Positions 34,833-48,406 are shown, counted from the stretch's first letter. The stretch: 64,000 nucleotides of DNA from Dactylellina haptotyla (GCA_031310005.1 CM062381.1:3038001-3102000), one strand, 5' to 3'. Numbers and translations are program-made. Notes: generated from the letters alone by a model not told the origin.

Positions 34833-36962
34833 ATGAGAGGAGAAGTATGACCTCTTCCCAATCCCATTCTCATCTGCTCATTCACTTCTCGATATCGTTG
34901 TTATCGTCGCTAACAATTGTCCCTCCAGGTTTGTCACATTCACATTGGCCAGGCCGGCGCCCAGCTCGGCAACAGCGCCTGGGAGCTGTAAGTAACACCA
35001 AAGGGAACACCCCTGCCCGTTCCCGTCGCCTACCAACGTCCAACTTCACGTTTCGTGTCACCTCGAGGCTTGCTTGCTTACTCGTTTACGCCGATTACCT
35101 TTCTCCCCTACACAGATACTCGCTCGAGCATGGTCTCACACGAGATGGTCGACCTGATCCCGAAAAGAGCGATCTTTCCGAGGGTGGTTCGTTCGAAACA
35201 TTCTTCTCGGAGACGGGAAGTGGGAAATACGTTCCCCGAGCTATCTACGTTGACTTGGATCCATCCGTAAGTTTGTAATTGCAGTACTAGTAGTGTGCTT
35301 GCTCTGGTATTATATGTATACGCGATAAACAGATTCCGGCTAAAACTTGTCACTATTCAATACACAGCCAATTGACGAAATCAGGAATGGTGACTTCAAA
35401 TCATTTTTCCATCCGGAACTCCTAGTCAGCGGCAAGGAAGACGCAGCGAATAACTGTACGAGACTAAACTTCAATTTTCCAACTTAAAAATTTGCGCCGT
35501 TGTCTCTAACGCTTTGGATGTCATATTACAGATGCCCGTGGACACTACACTATCGGCAAGGAGCTGATAGAGACAGTCTCGGATAAGCTACGCCGCGTTG
35601 CAGACAACTGCTCCAGTCTTCAAGGTTTCCTTGTTTTCCACTCTTTCGGTGGTGGTACCGGATCCGGGTTCGGCGCTCTCGTCTTGGAGAGACTTGCCAC
35701 GGAATACTCCAAGAAATCAAAGCTCGAGTTTGCCGTCTACCCTGCTCCTCAGAATTCCACCGCCATTGTCGAGCCTTACAACGCTGTCCTTTCTACTCAC
35801 AGGTAAAGACCTTGCGCTTTCAAAATTCCACGGCCATGAAGTAGACTAATCCAATTATCTATCTCACAGCACCATTGAGCACGCCGATTGCTCTTTCCTT
35901 GTCGACAACGAAGCCGTTTACGACATCTGCAAGAAGAGCTTGGACATCGGTCGTCCAACTTACGCACAGTTGAATGGACTTATCGCCCAGGTCGTTTCCT
36001 CGATTACTTCTTCCCTCCGATTTGACGGTTCCTTAAACGTCGATTTGAACGAGTTCCAGACCAATTTGGTCCCGTACCCGCGAATTCACTACCCATTGAT
36101 CAGCTACGCCCCTGTTGTTTGTAAGTGCTGTTTTCGAAACACCTCGGAATTTTCTCTTAGGCCGTGCTAACAGGATTTGACGGGAAACTTAGCGGCGAAG
36201 AAGAGTGCCCATGAAGCTTTCAAGGTTTCTGAATTGACAAATCTTTGTATGTCCCCTTCTATGAAGTAGCCCGAGAAAGATGTCAGTAATACTAACAATT
36301 TGCAACAGGCTTTGAACGCGGCAACCAGATGGTCGTCTGCGATCCTACCAAAGGAAAATATATGGCTGTCGCTCTTCTCTATCGTGGAGACGTCGTGTCC
36401 AAGGAGGCACAAGCCGCAGTTGCCGCCATCAAGGCCAGAGCCAACTTCAACCTTGTTGAGTGGTGCCCAACCGGATTCAGTATGTAACCCAAAATATGAA
36501 AAGATTTCAAAAAGCATACTAATAACAATAACCACGCTAGAAATCGGCATCAACTATCAAAAGCCAATTCCAATTCCGGACAGCGGCCTTGCACCAGTCG
36601 ACCGCTGCGTCAGCATGTTGTCCAACACCACCGCCATTGCCGAAGTAAGTAGCGATAAGGATACCTCCATTCGTATATATCGTGTCTAACTGATTCTCTC
36701 TCTCTTAAAGGCTTGGGCCCGTTTGGACGCCAAGTTCGACCTCATGTACGCCAAGCGTGCTTTCGTCCACTGGTACGTCGGTGAAGGTATGGAAGAAGGT
36801 GAATTCTCTGAAGCTCGTGAAGATCTTGCAGCTCTTGGTAAGCAAATCCATTACCTATTCCTTTTATCAGTTGTTTATCGCAGTACTAACAACCCCACAG
36901 AAAAGGATTACGAAGAAGTTGCGGCCGATTCCGTCGATATGGAGGAAGAACCCGAGTACTAG
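34833..36962 (+). CDS. TUB1: Alpha-tubulin
   Basis: Eleven exons, 34833-34844, 34929-34987, 35116-35266, 35368-35455, 35532-35802, 35870-36120, 36193-36246, 36309-36479, 36541-36644, 36711-36837 and 36901-36962, give 449 residues. It forms the alpha/beta-tubulin dimer of microtubules. The first exon encodes just MRGE; splicing gives [19 protein letters not shown]. Alpha-type features are [15 protein letters not shown] (beta has a different segment), the GTP-binding [10 protein letters not shown], the catalytic-glutamate helix near [12 protein letters not shown], and an acidic tail ending in a tyrosine (DMEEEPEY). All ten junctions agree in phase. Some fungi have two alpha-tubulins; which paralogue this is cannot be told here. 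Confidence 0.95.
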
Positions 36963-37390
36963 TTTGATTACTATTGCTATTTCTTGAGTATCTCGATATT
37001 GGAACGAAATCTCTTGAAATAAAAATCTCCCTTTCAAAATTTACATATTGGCCCCTACATACTCTCTATGATTCAAATCCCCAAGCCACCTTCCCCATAG
37101 AGTCTTTAGTTGAAAGAATAAATCATCCTCCTATATATTATAATGCATTCATCTTCATCTCTTATTTCAACCAATTCTGGAACCTTGAGCGTATCTATAG
37201 TAATGTAGAAAATATTGCCGCCTCAGCAATTATAATAGTAATCATATAACTCATGCCATACCATGGTACCAAAAAATCAGCGGGATATATTTCGTTCAGT
37301 CTCAGATTCTATCAGATCTCTCGATCACCGTGATTAAATGTACAGAAAATAATACCCGCCCAATACTCCCACACGTAGCCATTTCATCCC
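36963..37390. other. Intergenic between convergent genes
   Basis: 3' flanks of alpha-tubulin (+) and TMA22 (-). AT-rich, no gene seen. Confidence 0.5.
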
Positions 37391-38291
37391 TCAAGTGGCA
37401 CTCTTCTTCTTCTTACTCTCATCGACCTGTTGTATATTATCCTCGTCGATATTATACTTCTCCGTCAACTCGTCTAAAATCTCATCGCTCAGATCACCCT
37501 GCACTGTAATCTCCTCCGTCCCCGCCGCGCTCTTCGTCACGCTGCTACCGCACGCGAACTTCTTTCCAAAGTCCTTCGCGACAGTTTTGATGCTCAAATC
37601 GAACTGCTCGATTCCCGCGACCACGGTAACGAATTTCCGCTTCGTCCGCTCGACACGCTTAATCATTACCACCGACGCCTTCTTCTTCGCCGCCTCGCGC
37701 TCCTGCCGGAGTTCCTCCTTCTGTTGCTTTCTAGCTAGGTCCTTTTCCGCCTTTTCGTGCGCCTCAAGCGACATCGTGCCCATCTTTGTTTCTAGAGCCT
37801 CTATAGATAGCGAATAACACAATATCGGGTCAGCGAGTCCGTATAGTATGATATCCCAGAAGGACTTATTTTTAATTCCCATGTGTGGTTTTTTCGGATC
37901 CCCGTACCGGAAGAGTAGAGTATCTGGTGTAAACTCGGCTGGTTCTTCTCCAGCCAATTCATACATTTCTTCACGGTGGCGCCGAATTCGCAGTACTACA
38001 GGTTCACAAATCCGCCGTATCAGTATCAATCCCAGCCCTCAAATGAACCGGTCCTCGCTCTCATCTCCGCGGTTTCGGGGTTTATCGTTTGCGGTGGTTC
38101 GAAACATACCTCTGGCGGCAGTCCGCAGACTATTTGTTTACAAGCTATTAGCGACCCCCAGTATGGGTGAAAAAGGATCAGTGTGTAGATTTTTTACCTC
38201 CGCAGTATACCACCTCTTTCGGCGCGACAGTCGGAGCTGCAGCTTGCTCGCCGGCAGCTGCCCCGGCCGCTGATGATTCTGCTTCTGCCAT
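37391..38291 (-). CDS. TMA22: Translation machinery-associated protein Tma22 (DENR homologue)
   Basis: Exons 38291-38198, 38129-38110, 37995-37908 and 37800-37391 give 203 residues. Tma22 acts with Tma20 (MCT-1) in removing tRNA and recycling 40S subunits after termination and in re-initiation. The N-terminal metal-binding module is rebuilt from three exons: VVYCGVCGLPPE, then YCEFGATVKKCMNWLEKN. The C-terminal half is a SUI1/eIF1-like fold: MIKRVERTKRKFVTVVAGIE, then KFACGSSVTKS and EITVQGDLSDEI, followed by a Lys-rich tail. Between them is a charged coiled region (HEKAEKDLARKQQKEELRQ). Exon 2 is 20 bp. An unspliced reading (37391-38029) would destroy the N-terminal motif. Confidence 0.92.
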
Positions 38292-38722
38292 CTGGGTGTG
38301 TTATTTTGGGTAGGTGGGAAAAAGAACGGTTGAAGTGGGATGGAAAGCGGGATGCCCCACAGTCTGGTTGCCGGAGCTAGGGAATTCTCGGTGTGCGCGG
38401 CGTGTGTGTGTCATGGAGCCTCAACGCATATAAGCGACGTCGAAAGTGCAAGCTTACTTGTCACAGGGTATCAAAGATATAAAATTTTACGGTTGGGAAG
38501 AATAAATTCACTTTCATTATCACCTCGGGTTAAGACATATAATAAAAAGAAAAGGATGAAGTAATTACAGTTGAAACGACCACGGAAAACAAAAAAGCTA
38601 AGCTACTCTACTGGTGATGCAAGCATGCAGGAGGTCAAAAAGGTATTGATTTTTGATGCATTATATATACTGATACAGACGTTTTGGAGACCAACAAGGC
38701 ATTATCATTTCGGCTTTTACGT
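38292..38722. other. Intergenic between SDH1 and TMA22
   Basis: TMA22 upstream region and SDH1 3' flank, both minus strand. I see no gene. Confidence 0.5.
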
Positions 38723-41531
38723 TTAATATGTTCTGTGGGAAATTAGTTAGCATTTGATCAACCAGGGAGACGTTTTAACTCAAGATATCAAAATATCGTA
38801 CCTCTTGAATGGTGGGACGGGCTTGCACTCGTTCTCGTCCAGGGTTGTGGCAATGACGCCTCTGTACTTCAAGTCGACCTTCCCGTGTGGGGTCTTCTGC
38901 CAACTCAAAGTGTGTCTTTTTACTCTTGTCAGAATCCGTTTCTATTAAGCAAAATATCGATGGAAACTTACTTCATCCACTTCTCGTCGTCACGGTCTGG
39001 GAAGTCCTCGCGGGCGTGAGCACCACGAGACTCCTTACGAGCAGCAGCAGAGACGGCGGTCTGAGCGGCGCAAGTCAACAGGTTCCTCAACTCGAGGGTC
39101 TCAACAAGATCGCTGTTCCAGATCTATCATGTAATTTCATCAGCAACGAGCCGGGAATACTATTCAGTATTTATTGGAGACTCACCATCGATCTATCTTT
39201 GGTTCCGACCTGGTCGAACATCTGGTCAACCTTGGTGATACCCTCAACACCAGCATCCAACGACTCCTGGGTCCTGAACACGCTGACGTCCGTCTGCATG
39301 ACCTTCTGCATCTTCAATCTGATCTCAGCAGTGGACATGGGTCCATCAGCAGTTCGGACCTTGTCGAGCATAGCAATTGATTCAGCACCAGCATCAGCGC
39401 GGATCGGCTCGTGCTTCTTGCCCTTGTCGCCCTTGTCACGGATGGTGTGGGCGACAGCACGACCGAAGACGACAAGATCAAGAAGAGAGTTGGCACCAAG
39501 ACGGTTAGCACCGTGGACGGAAACACAGGCGGCTTCACCGGCAGCGTAGAGACCTGGAACGATGACATCGTTGCCCTTCTCGTCGACGGTCAGGACTTCA
39601 CCGGTGTACTTGGTTGGGATACCACCCATGTTGTAGTCTAGCTCGAACGGTTAGCTTAGGCTCACATCTTCTGCCTTTTTTCCCCTATATCCCCAGAATT
39701 TGCTACTTACGGACGGTTGGCAAGACTGGAATTGGCTCCTTGGTGACATCGACACCGGCAAAGATGGCAGCGGTCTCAGAGATACCTGGCAATCTCTCGT
39801 GCAAGATTTCAGGCTCCAAGTGACTCAGTTGCAAGTAGATGTGGTCCTTCTCAGGTCCGACACCTCGTCCTTCCCTAATTTCCATTGTCATACTTCGCGA
39901 GACGACATCACGGGAAGCCAAATCTTTAGCGGTAGGAGCATAACGTTCCATGAAACGCTCGCCCTCCGAGTTGAGCAGGTAACCACCCTCACCACGGGAA
40001 CCTTCAGTGATCAAGCATCCAGCTCCGTAGATACCAGTAGGGTGGAACTGGACGAACTCTAGATCCTGTCCTGGGAGACCGGCTCGGGTAACCATAGCCA
40101 AACCGTCACCGGTGCAAGTATGGGCACTGGTGCAGCTGAAGTACGCACGGCCGTATCCGCCGGTGGCGAGGACGGTGTGGTGGGCCCGGAAACGATGTAG
40201 AGTACCATCTTCTTGGTTGTAAGCGATGACACCGACGCACTTGCCATCTTCCATCAAGAGATCGAGGACGAAGTATTCGATGAAGTAGTTGGTGTTGTAT
40301 GCGAGAGACTGGCCGTAGAGCGTGTGGAGGAGAGCGTGACCGGTTCTGTCAGCAGCAGCACAGCATCTGTAGGCTTGACCACCCTTGCCGAATTCTCGCG
40401 ATTGACCACCGAAAGCTCTCTGGTAGCTATTGATTTGGGGGGTTAGTTACTGAAATTTCGTCGAAATATATCGAAATACCCACATTCTTCCATCTTCCGT
40501 TCTCGACTAAGAAGCAGAGTTAGCTAAGCTCATCCATTTGAAAGCAGTTTGGGGTACTCACGAATGGGCATCCGTAGTTCTCTAATTCGTAGACAGATGC
40601 AGGAGCTTCGCGGGTCATGTAGTGGATAGCATCCTGGTCACCAAGCCAATCGGAACCCTTGACGGTATCGTACATGCTGCAATTGGTCATTAGCAATCCA
40701 CTCATCCAATATTTCGCCAACCTCCAAGATCAAAAGGTACATACTGCCATCTCCAGTTATCCTCGTGCATACTAATAACCAACGAAAACCACCATGTTAG
40801 CATATCGAACTTTCCTCACGATTTTTCAAGGCTCGATTCTGTTTACTAACTTTCCAAGAGCCGCATTGATACCGCCCTGTGCGGCAACAGTGTGACTTCT
40901 TGTCGGGAAGAGCTTGCTGATACACGCAGTATTGAATCCAGCTTCCGCAAGACCGAAAGCCGCTCGCAGACCGGCGCCACCGGCCCCGACTACTATCGCG
41001 TCATATTCGTGGTCCTAATATCCGCAAATTGAGGCCCGCTGTAAGCTTTCCCTTTCATTCTCTCCTAGTGGCATTTTCTAGGCTAAATTGGCACTTTTCC
41101 AATAGGGTATTTGTTCGAAATTTACTGACAATGACTGGGTATTTGTTGGAAGCATGCGGCGACGCCTCCTTGGCTCGTAGCGGCAGAGAACCGAATATCC
41201 GTGCTGTTTTATGCAGAAGATTTTACCCCACAATCAGTCGTCGTTGCTCTCTCTAAGTTTCGTTTCCAATTGGGGGTTTTGTATGTATCCAATGGGAGAG
41301 GAACGGGTTTCATACCGGCAGGTTTTGTCGAGCTGAAGAATCGCGATTGTGGCTTTGATAATATACTCGTGGTTCTCTATAAAAAAATCGTTCGACCAGT
41401 TGCATTGTTAGTGCCTCGGCTACTTGACGCAATCGAAATGCTATGACATAGCGGAAAGAGAGGGAAGAGAAAAAAAAACTCACACGAGCGCTCGTGGCAC
41501 CAAATCTGCGAAGGCAGGCAGATGCCAGCAT
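38723..41531 (-). CDS. SDH1: Succinate dehydrogenase flavoprotein subunit, mitochondrial
   Basis: Twelve exons, 41531-41484, 41376-41316, 41203-41130, 41014-40851, 40771-40745, 40676-40562, 40506-40484, 40426-39711, 39637-39186, 39123-38972, 38915-38802 and 38732-38723, give 651 residues. It oxidises succinate in the TCA cycle and feeds complex II. The N-terminus is a typical mitochondrial presequence (basic, Ser-rich, RFFSSTKPA). FAD binding is shown by [15 protein letters not shown] and [16 protein letters not shown], whose histidine carries the covalent FAD; the active-site region [11 protein letters not shown] and [21 protein letters not shown] are present. The end [20 protein letters not shown]...KRTY fits the family. 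Two internal exons are only 27 and 23 bp and the last coding exon is 10 bp. The acceptor at 38916 (AAAAAG) is weak but needed for frame. Confidence 0.95.
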
Positions 41532-42232
41532 GGTGAGGAGTGGCCGGAGGCAGGAAAAAGAGAGGAGAGGCGAATGAGGGTATCAAAGAAACAGCAGAGA
41601 AGACGGGCCGGGCGAGGGAGTTTGGAGGGTCTTCAATTGCAATATTTTCCAACGGGGAATGAACGTGAAAGGTCAGGTTGGAGCGATATTACAAAATCCT
41701 GCGATGTTATTGGGCACCCCGGCTGCGAGTGGCCTGGAGTGTGTGTGTGTTGCCGGGCACTATCCGAGGATCGAGCCCAAAACCCGGTTCGACGGATATC
41801 GCATATATCACCACGACACCACCTCGCTCGATTGTATTATTTCTACGGTAACTGCGTCTACGGCGGAGCAGGGGCTGGGGTCCTCGGATGCCAGCATCGA
41901 CGTCCTATGCCGGCCTCGAGGGCTTGTCCGGATTATCCTTTGTCCGGTTTTCGACCCCGATGTCGCGATCACAAGCCAATTTGATCGCCAACCCCTTCGG
42001 CTACTTCAGACCGGCACAAGAGAATCAGAATATAGGAATAAAAACACCTATTTACATCTCAAGGGAATTCGAATACAGGATACAGGCATAAGTCGTAATT
42101 GTGATAGTTTAGTTGACGATAAGAGAGAGAAAGAAGAATACAATATGGAATAATATCGATATCTACTTCGCCCAGATTCAACCCGCCGCAAGACACAAGC
42201 ACATGCAAAAAAACAACAATCAAAATTACGGC
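41532..42232. other. Intergenic between RPT1 and SDH1
   Basis: SDH1 upstream region and RPT1 3' flank. Long plus-strand frames of up to 186 codons overlap the SDH1 5' end; they begin with non-ATG codons or show no family and are not called. Confidence 0.5.
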
Positions 42233-43855
<1,623 letters not shown>

Positions 43856-44515
43856 CGTGGAGTATTCGCGAGTCGGCGCTGGATGGCAGTCGCAGGTCAC
43901 GGGGCTACCAAGGTATGGAGTTGTGGAGGTTCCGTCGAGTCAGTGGTAGCTATGTGGGAAACCAGGGCGGTGGAAGTCTAATGGGAGTCGGGATCGATGG
44001 TCTCGAGGGTGGTATCGATGGATGAAGCTCGGAAGAGGATGGACGGGGGTGTCAGGAGAAGCTGGGAGATGGATGTGGTGGTTGTTCCGGTGGAAGATAT
44101 CAAGCTCGCTGAGTAATGTGAGGTGAAGACGCGTTGCCTTGAGGCCGGAGCTTGATGGCTGTGCCAAGCACCAACACTATTTGGTGGCCCGCCAACCACA
44201 ATCCGTTCCAATAGGGAGCATCTTATCTATTATTGATGTACCCGTACGAATTGATCACTTGTATATGTAGAGAAGCTGGTTCGGTCAAACACGATTGAGA
44301 ACTTCCAAAGCGCAAAGGTATTTACAGCAGTCGCCCAATTCGCTCAAAAACTGGCCCGCAAAACGAGAACCAAAAACTTGTTCGCCAAAGCAGAAACCTA
44401 CTCGAATCCAAAGATCTATTCTAATAATACAAGATGAATTGCTGAAATCCAAAAAGCCCAAATTTTCAAAAGCAACCTTTCGAGACACCGGTACTAACGA
44501 TAGATGGCCTGCTGA
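43856..44515. other. Intergenic
   Basis: RPT1 upstream region and 3' flank of the ELMO-like gene. No gene seen. Confidence 0.5.
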
Positions 44516-46787
44516 TCAAGAATAAAAGAAATCGTCGTCCACCCCATCTCTGGAAGGGATATCAGGCGGACCAGGGTAGATGTCGGTATACCGCACACTC
44601 AAAAGTCGGACCTTCATGCTGCACTTCGCAACCGTATTTATAAGGTTGCTTGTCTCCGACGTGATAGGCTTCTTGCCCATCAGGAACAACAATCCATCTA
44701 GCCATTCCGACGCAATAGTATGATTTGAAGGATGAAGCACGATTAGTGGGAACTCTTTTGAAGAGTCTCCATTATGATGATTGCCATTGGCTAATTGTTT
44801 CCCGTATATCGTAAGTTTCGTCGTTGTCGAACTGAAGTTTGCCGGTGTTGCTGTTGTCACTGTGACTGACGAATCTCGGTTGTCCTTAATGATTGGCGTC
44901 ACGTTGGATATGACGCTCGATATTGATGACATGGGAACTAAATCGGAATTAGTATGGGTCTAACAATGGTAAGTCGGATGTTAATACATACTCTTGTGAA
45001 CCAAATCTTCCATCCTCGGCTCGATATCCATATCCGCATTATAGTAGCCGTAGCACAAGAATCGTCGATCAGACGATAACCGAGCAAAGAGTGAAATAAA
45101 CGCTGGCTTGTCTTTAGCCTTTTGCGAACTGTCGGTTCTATCTGTCGTAAACCAGCTACCCTGCAGCAGACACCGAATCCTTTGTTCCTTGATGAACTCT
45201 TGGGCTTCTTTCGCAGTTTCCTCGTAGACAGAAGTAAGCTGTGGTCTCCATGCATTTCCATACGCCTGTTCGAGCAATTCCATCTGTATAACCCGCAATC
45301 TTTGGTAATCGTAGTCGGCGAATTCCCCTTCCACGTCCGCTACCTCTTTCGTTCGCGTTGCCTGGACCATTGTCTTATACCCGAGCACACGAACGAGGTC
45401 GGAGACCTTGTCAAAGTCAGAATACACCGCCGACGTTTCCTTCCACAGCCTGAAAAAAGCGAATAATGCAGCAGTGTGTAAACGTGACCACTGCAATAGT
45501 AGCGGCTTGAATGCCTTCTCAAAACTAGCTCGAGATTCCAAAATCATGATCGTTTTAGCGTCATCTGCCTCAGAGTTGTCCACAGCGAACTGTTCGCACA
45601 ATAGAGAGGTGACATAAAGACTAGCTCGTGCAAATGGAAATCGTTCTTCTTTGGGTTTCGCTTCTTGTTCATGTATAATCTATGAAAGGCGTCAGCATTG
45701 AACTCAAACGTGGTGTTATCTGTAATTCATACCTTCTGGAACTCATCTTCATGATCTTTCACAAATTCCGTCATATCCATCATTCCCAAGAACCCAGCTT
45801 GTTCAAACTCCCATGCAGGTGATTCAGATTCGAATCCTAACCTTCTCCATTTCTCTGGGTTGCTCCGTATACTTGATGCGCTCGCGATATGGATTGTCTT
45901 CAGGGCGGTTCTGTGGTCCTTACGCTCCAGGTTTAGTTTAACAGCTCGCCATTTCCGTATCAGCATCTTCATAAGCGCTTGGAATTCGAGTAACGGATGG
46001 GCTAAATCTTGAAGGGATGATCCTTGCATGAGGTACTGAATTATACGCATGTTAGTTACTAGTAATCTAAAACATAGTCTCGCGTAGAGAGATCTTACAT
46101 AGACAGTCCGGATGACTCCCAAGTCCTGTAGCCGTTTGATGAACTTCTGCCACTCACTATCCGATGCGATGCTATCTCTCATCAAAGCATTGATCAATTG
46201 CAATGCATTGGCGCACAGCGCATGGTCCGCACTTGAAACCCTCTCCACCAACATCTCCAAAAACTCAGGATGTTCAGATATAGCGGGCTTCAACGCCGAG
46301 AACCCAAATAACCCGGTCATCATAGACCCTCGACCTTCGGAAATCTGGGGGTGTGCGACGATCGCCCCGAGGACGGCCATTGCGCCTCGGAGGATGTTGA
46401 TAAGAGGATGGCCGGTTATCAGGTCTACCATCTATAACATCAATTGAAAATCAGCACGTGCCCTGCCAGCCAATCATACAACTAACGAAATCCACCGCCG
46501 TCGAATTGAACTCGGATTGAACCTACCCGCGAAATCAATTCTGGTGTAACATATTCCCATCCCTTATCCACTTCCAGCAGCCTCGAAAAGCTCGTTAGGG
46601 AGTACGCCAGCGTGTTCCCGTTCGCGTTCATCGCGAGCTCTCGAAGCTCAATTATCCCGCCTTGGATGATAAACATTTCCGCGAACGAAGGGTCGGCGAT
46701 GTTGCTTTGCAGCTTGAACGCTGCCATTTTGCGCACCGCATCTTCGGAATTACCGAGACGCTCGATGATTTCGTTGACGCTGTCCAT
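44516..46787 (-). CDS. ELMO/CED-12 domain protein
   Basis: Five exons, 46787-46527, 46431-46099, 46035-45733, 45679-44992 and 44937-44516, give 668 residues. ELMO proteins partner with DOCK-type exchange factors to activate Rac/Cdc42-like GTPases and shape the actin cytoskeleton. The N-terminal third is an armadillo-like helical region (IIERLGNSEDAVRKMAAFKL, then NILRGAMAVLGAIV). The ELMO core is in the middle: ERKDHRTALKTIHIAS followed by KWRRLGFESESPAWEFEQAGFLGMMDMTEFV, a diagnostic stretch. The later part (FISLFARLSSDRRFLCYGYY..., then LDGLLFLMGKKPITSE) fits the C-terminal PH-like domain. All introns are short (53-95 bp). A DOCK partner is not in this window. Confidence 0.88.
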
Positions 46788-47193
46788 TGTGAGTTCTTCG
46801 CTGACCGTTGAGGGAGATTCTCCTTATCGAGATCGGTTCTGAGGATGGATGCGACTGGCGACATTCGGGGAGTGGAAGCTAGCGAGGCCTGGTCCAGGGG
46901 TAAGGAAGGCACCGCCGCCGTGGTCTGGTGGCAATTGGCCGCGGACCCTGATCAACCACACAACACATTGCCATTTGCACGATATTGTACCGCAATGCAG
47001 CATCTCGTAGGATTCAAATTCGAAAGGCTGGGATCGATACGTGCGATGTGCAAAAGATTAATTCTCTTTGTTTTATTTGACCAATCTAAGCGAAAGTACA
47101 TACATGCATAGTCCTGTTCTCTGCCATCCTGACATGAAGCCCAATATATACATGCAACATCGGTCCTATCGATATCTAGCGAGGGATCCTGGT
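46788..47193. other. Intergenic between Gag-like ORF and ELMO gene
   Basis: Short upstream region of the ELMO gene; no reverse transcriptase, integrase or other Pol remnant is seen on either strand here. Confidence 0.5.
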
Positions 47194-47850
47194 TTAAGGT
47201 TTCTTTGCATTCCAATAAGCGAGCGATTTCTCTCGAGTGTCTCGCTTTTCTTCCTCCTCCCTCACTAGAAGTATCGTTAAAACTTCATTAACCGTAAGCT
47301 CGTTGGAATCGCGAATGATCTCGCTTTTGAGATCGCCCCAGGTTGGGCCATCCGGCAGCCCGTTCGCGATATACCTAATGAAATCCGTATTACTTATCTT
47401 CGTGCCCCCAACCGCATGATACTTCGCCAATATTTCCTTCGCTTGAGCAATGTACTCCATCGGAGTAGCGTGTGCCATCGGCATCACTTTTAATTGCATT
47501 TCAAACCGAGTCTGCATATCAGGTCCCTCCGGTAACCAGACGTTCTTGATCTCCTTCCACATGACACACGGGTCATTTTCTCTGGCGTTAAAGAGCGGCC
47601 AAAACCTGGAGCTGATATGCTCCAGGATGAACATCGTACACAACGTACGATGATGGAGCATAGAATCACGAAGCCAGGGTGTCTCTTCGTTACCGTCATT
47701 CATGTCATATTCTTTTTCGATCAAGTTCCTCCAATGGAACCGTTCCAGCACTTTTTCCATGAGAATGCTCCAAGTGAGATAGTTGCGTTCATCCAAGTAG
47801 GGTACTGTGGATTCATATCTGTCTAAAGGAGTTTTCACTTTGGTGCTCAT
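47194..47850 (-). mobile_element. Stand-alone copia-type Gag-like ORF
   Basis: One uninterrupted frame of 218 codons from the ATG at 47850 to the stop at 47194. The sequence matches the Ty1/copia Gag (UBN2/Retrotran_gag) pattern: an N-terminal LDERNYLTWSILMEKVL motif with its conserved Trp, WPLFNARENDPCVMWKEIKNVW, QTRFEMQLKVMPM and EYIAQAKEILAKYHAVG, and the later FIRYIANGLPDGPTWGDLKSEI. The usual C-terminal CCHC zinc knuckle and all of Pol (protease, integrase, reverse transcriptase, RNase H) are absent. It lies 406 bp upstream of the ELMO gene on the same strand. It may be a decayed element that still keeps an open gag, or a captured host gene. Whether it is expressed is unknown. Confidence 0.7.
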
Positions 47851-47935
47851 TTCCGTTTTCTTTGTTTTATAAGAAAGGTGGAATATATTTTCCAGAGGAA
47901 GGCGTTTAGTATTTGGCTTACAGTTCTGGTTTCGA

Positions 47936-48107
47936 TGTTGATATTGATATCAGTTGAATATCTATCACGATATTACACCTAGATGGAACTGAGACGCAAA
48001 TTATGATAGAGCTATATTTCGTAGTCCGTCGCTTGTAGTGGGATCGTACACAATAATACTCAGAGTAGTATTCCGCAACCTTTAAATCTCAAAATTTATA
48101 GCCAACA
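47936..48107 (-). repeat. Possible LTR remnant next to the Gag-like ORF
   Basis: Read on the Gag strand, this 172 bp segment starts TGTTGGCTA and ends ATATCAACA, i.e. with the 5'-TG...CA-3' ends of an LTR, and stops 85 bp before the Gag start, where a leader would be. No primer-binding site or target duplication was recognised, so the call rests on ends and position. Confidence 0.3.
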
Positions 48108-48121
48108 AAACTCATAGATAT

Positions 48122-48146
48122 GGCCGAAGTATGGGGCCGAAGTATG
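48122..48146. repeat. Tandem 12-bp repeat
   Basis: Two perfect copies of GGCCGAAGTATG separated by one G, just beside the possible LTR remnant. Confidence 0.8.
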
Positions 48147-48244
48147 AATCTTTAGACATGGCCAAGGCGTCGCGTGCCTAGCTTGAGGCCTCTAACTAGC
48201 AGGCATCCGCGGATCCACCGCATTCGCTTGCTCAAGCAAAGTGT

Positions 48245-48406
48245 TGTTGGGTGGCTATGCTAAATCGCAATATAAGTATCTGATTGACAAGCTTTACGGT
48301 TTAGCGCGTGGGGCGGCCGTAGGCTGCGAATCCTCAGGGGAGTATTTGGCATAGTGTAGAAACGGATCCACTTTATATATTTAAAATCAAACTCATCTAG
48401 CCAACA
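48245..48406 (-). repeat. Second possible LTR-like segment
   Basis: On the minus strand a 162 bp segment starts TGTTGGCTA, the same nine bases as the other segment, and ends CCAACA, giving a perfect 6-bp terminal inverted repeat (TGTTGG/CCAACA). The flanking five bases (AGTGT and ATATT) do not form a target duplication. Could be a degraded solo LTR or chance. Confidence 0.25.

Noticed and set aside
41424-41984. A 186-codon plus-strand frame over the SDH1 5' end
   Set aside because: Overlaps SDH1 exon 1 in antisense, with Arg/Glu-rich composition and no known motif.
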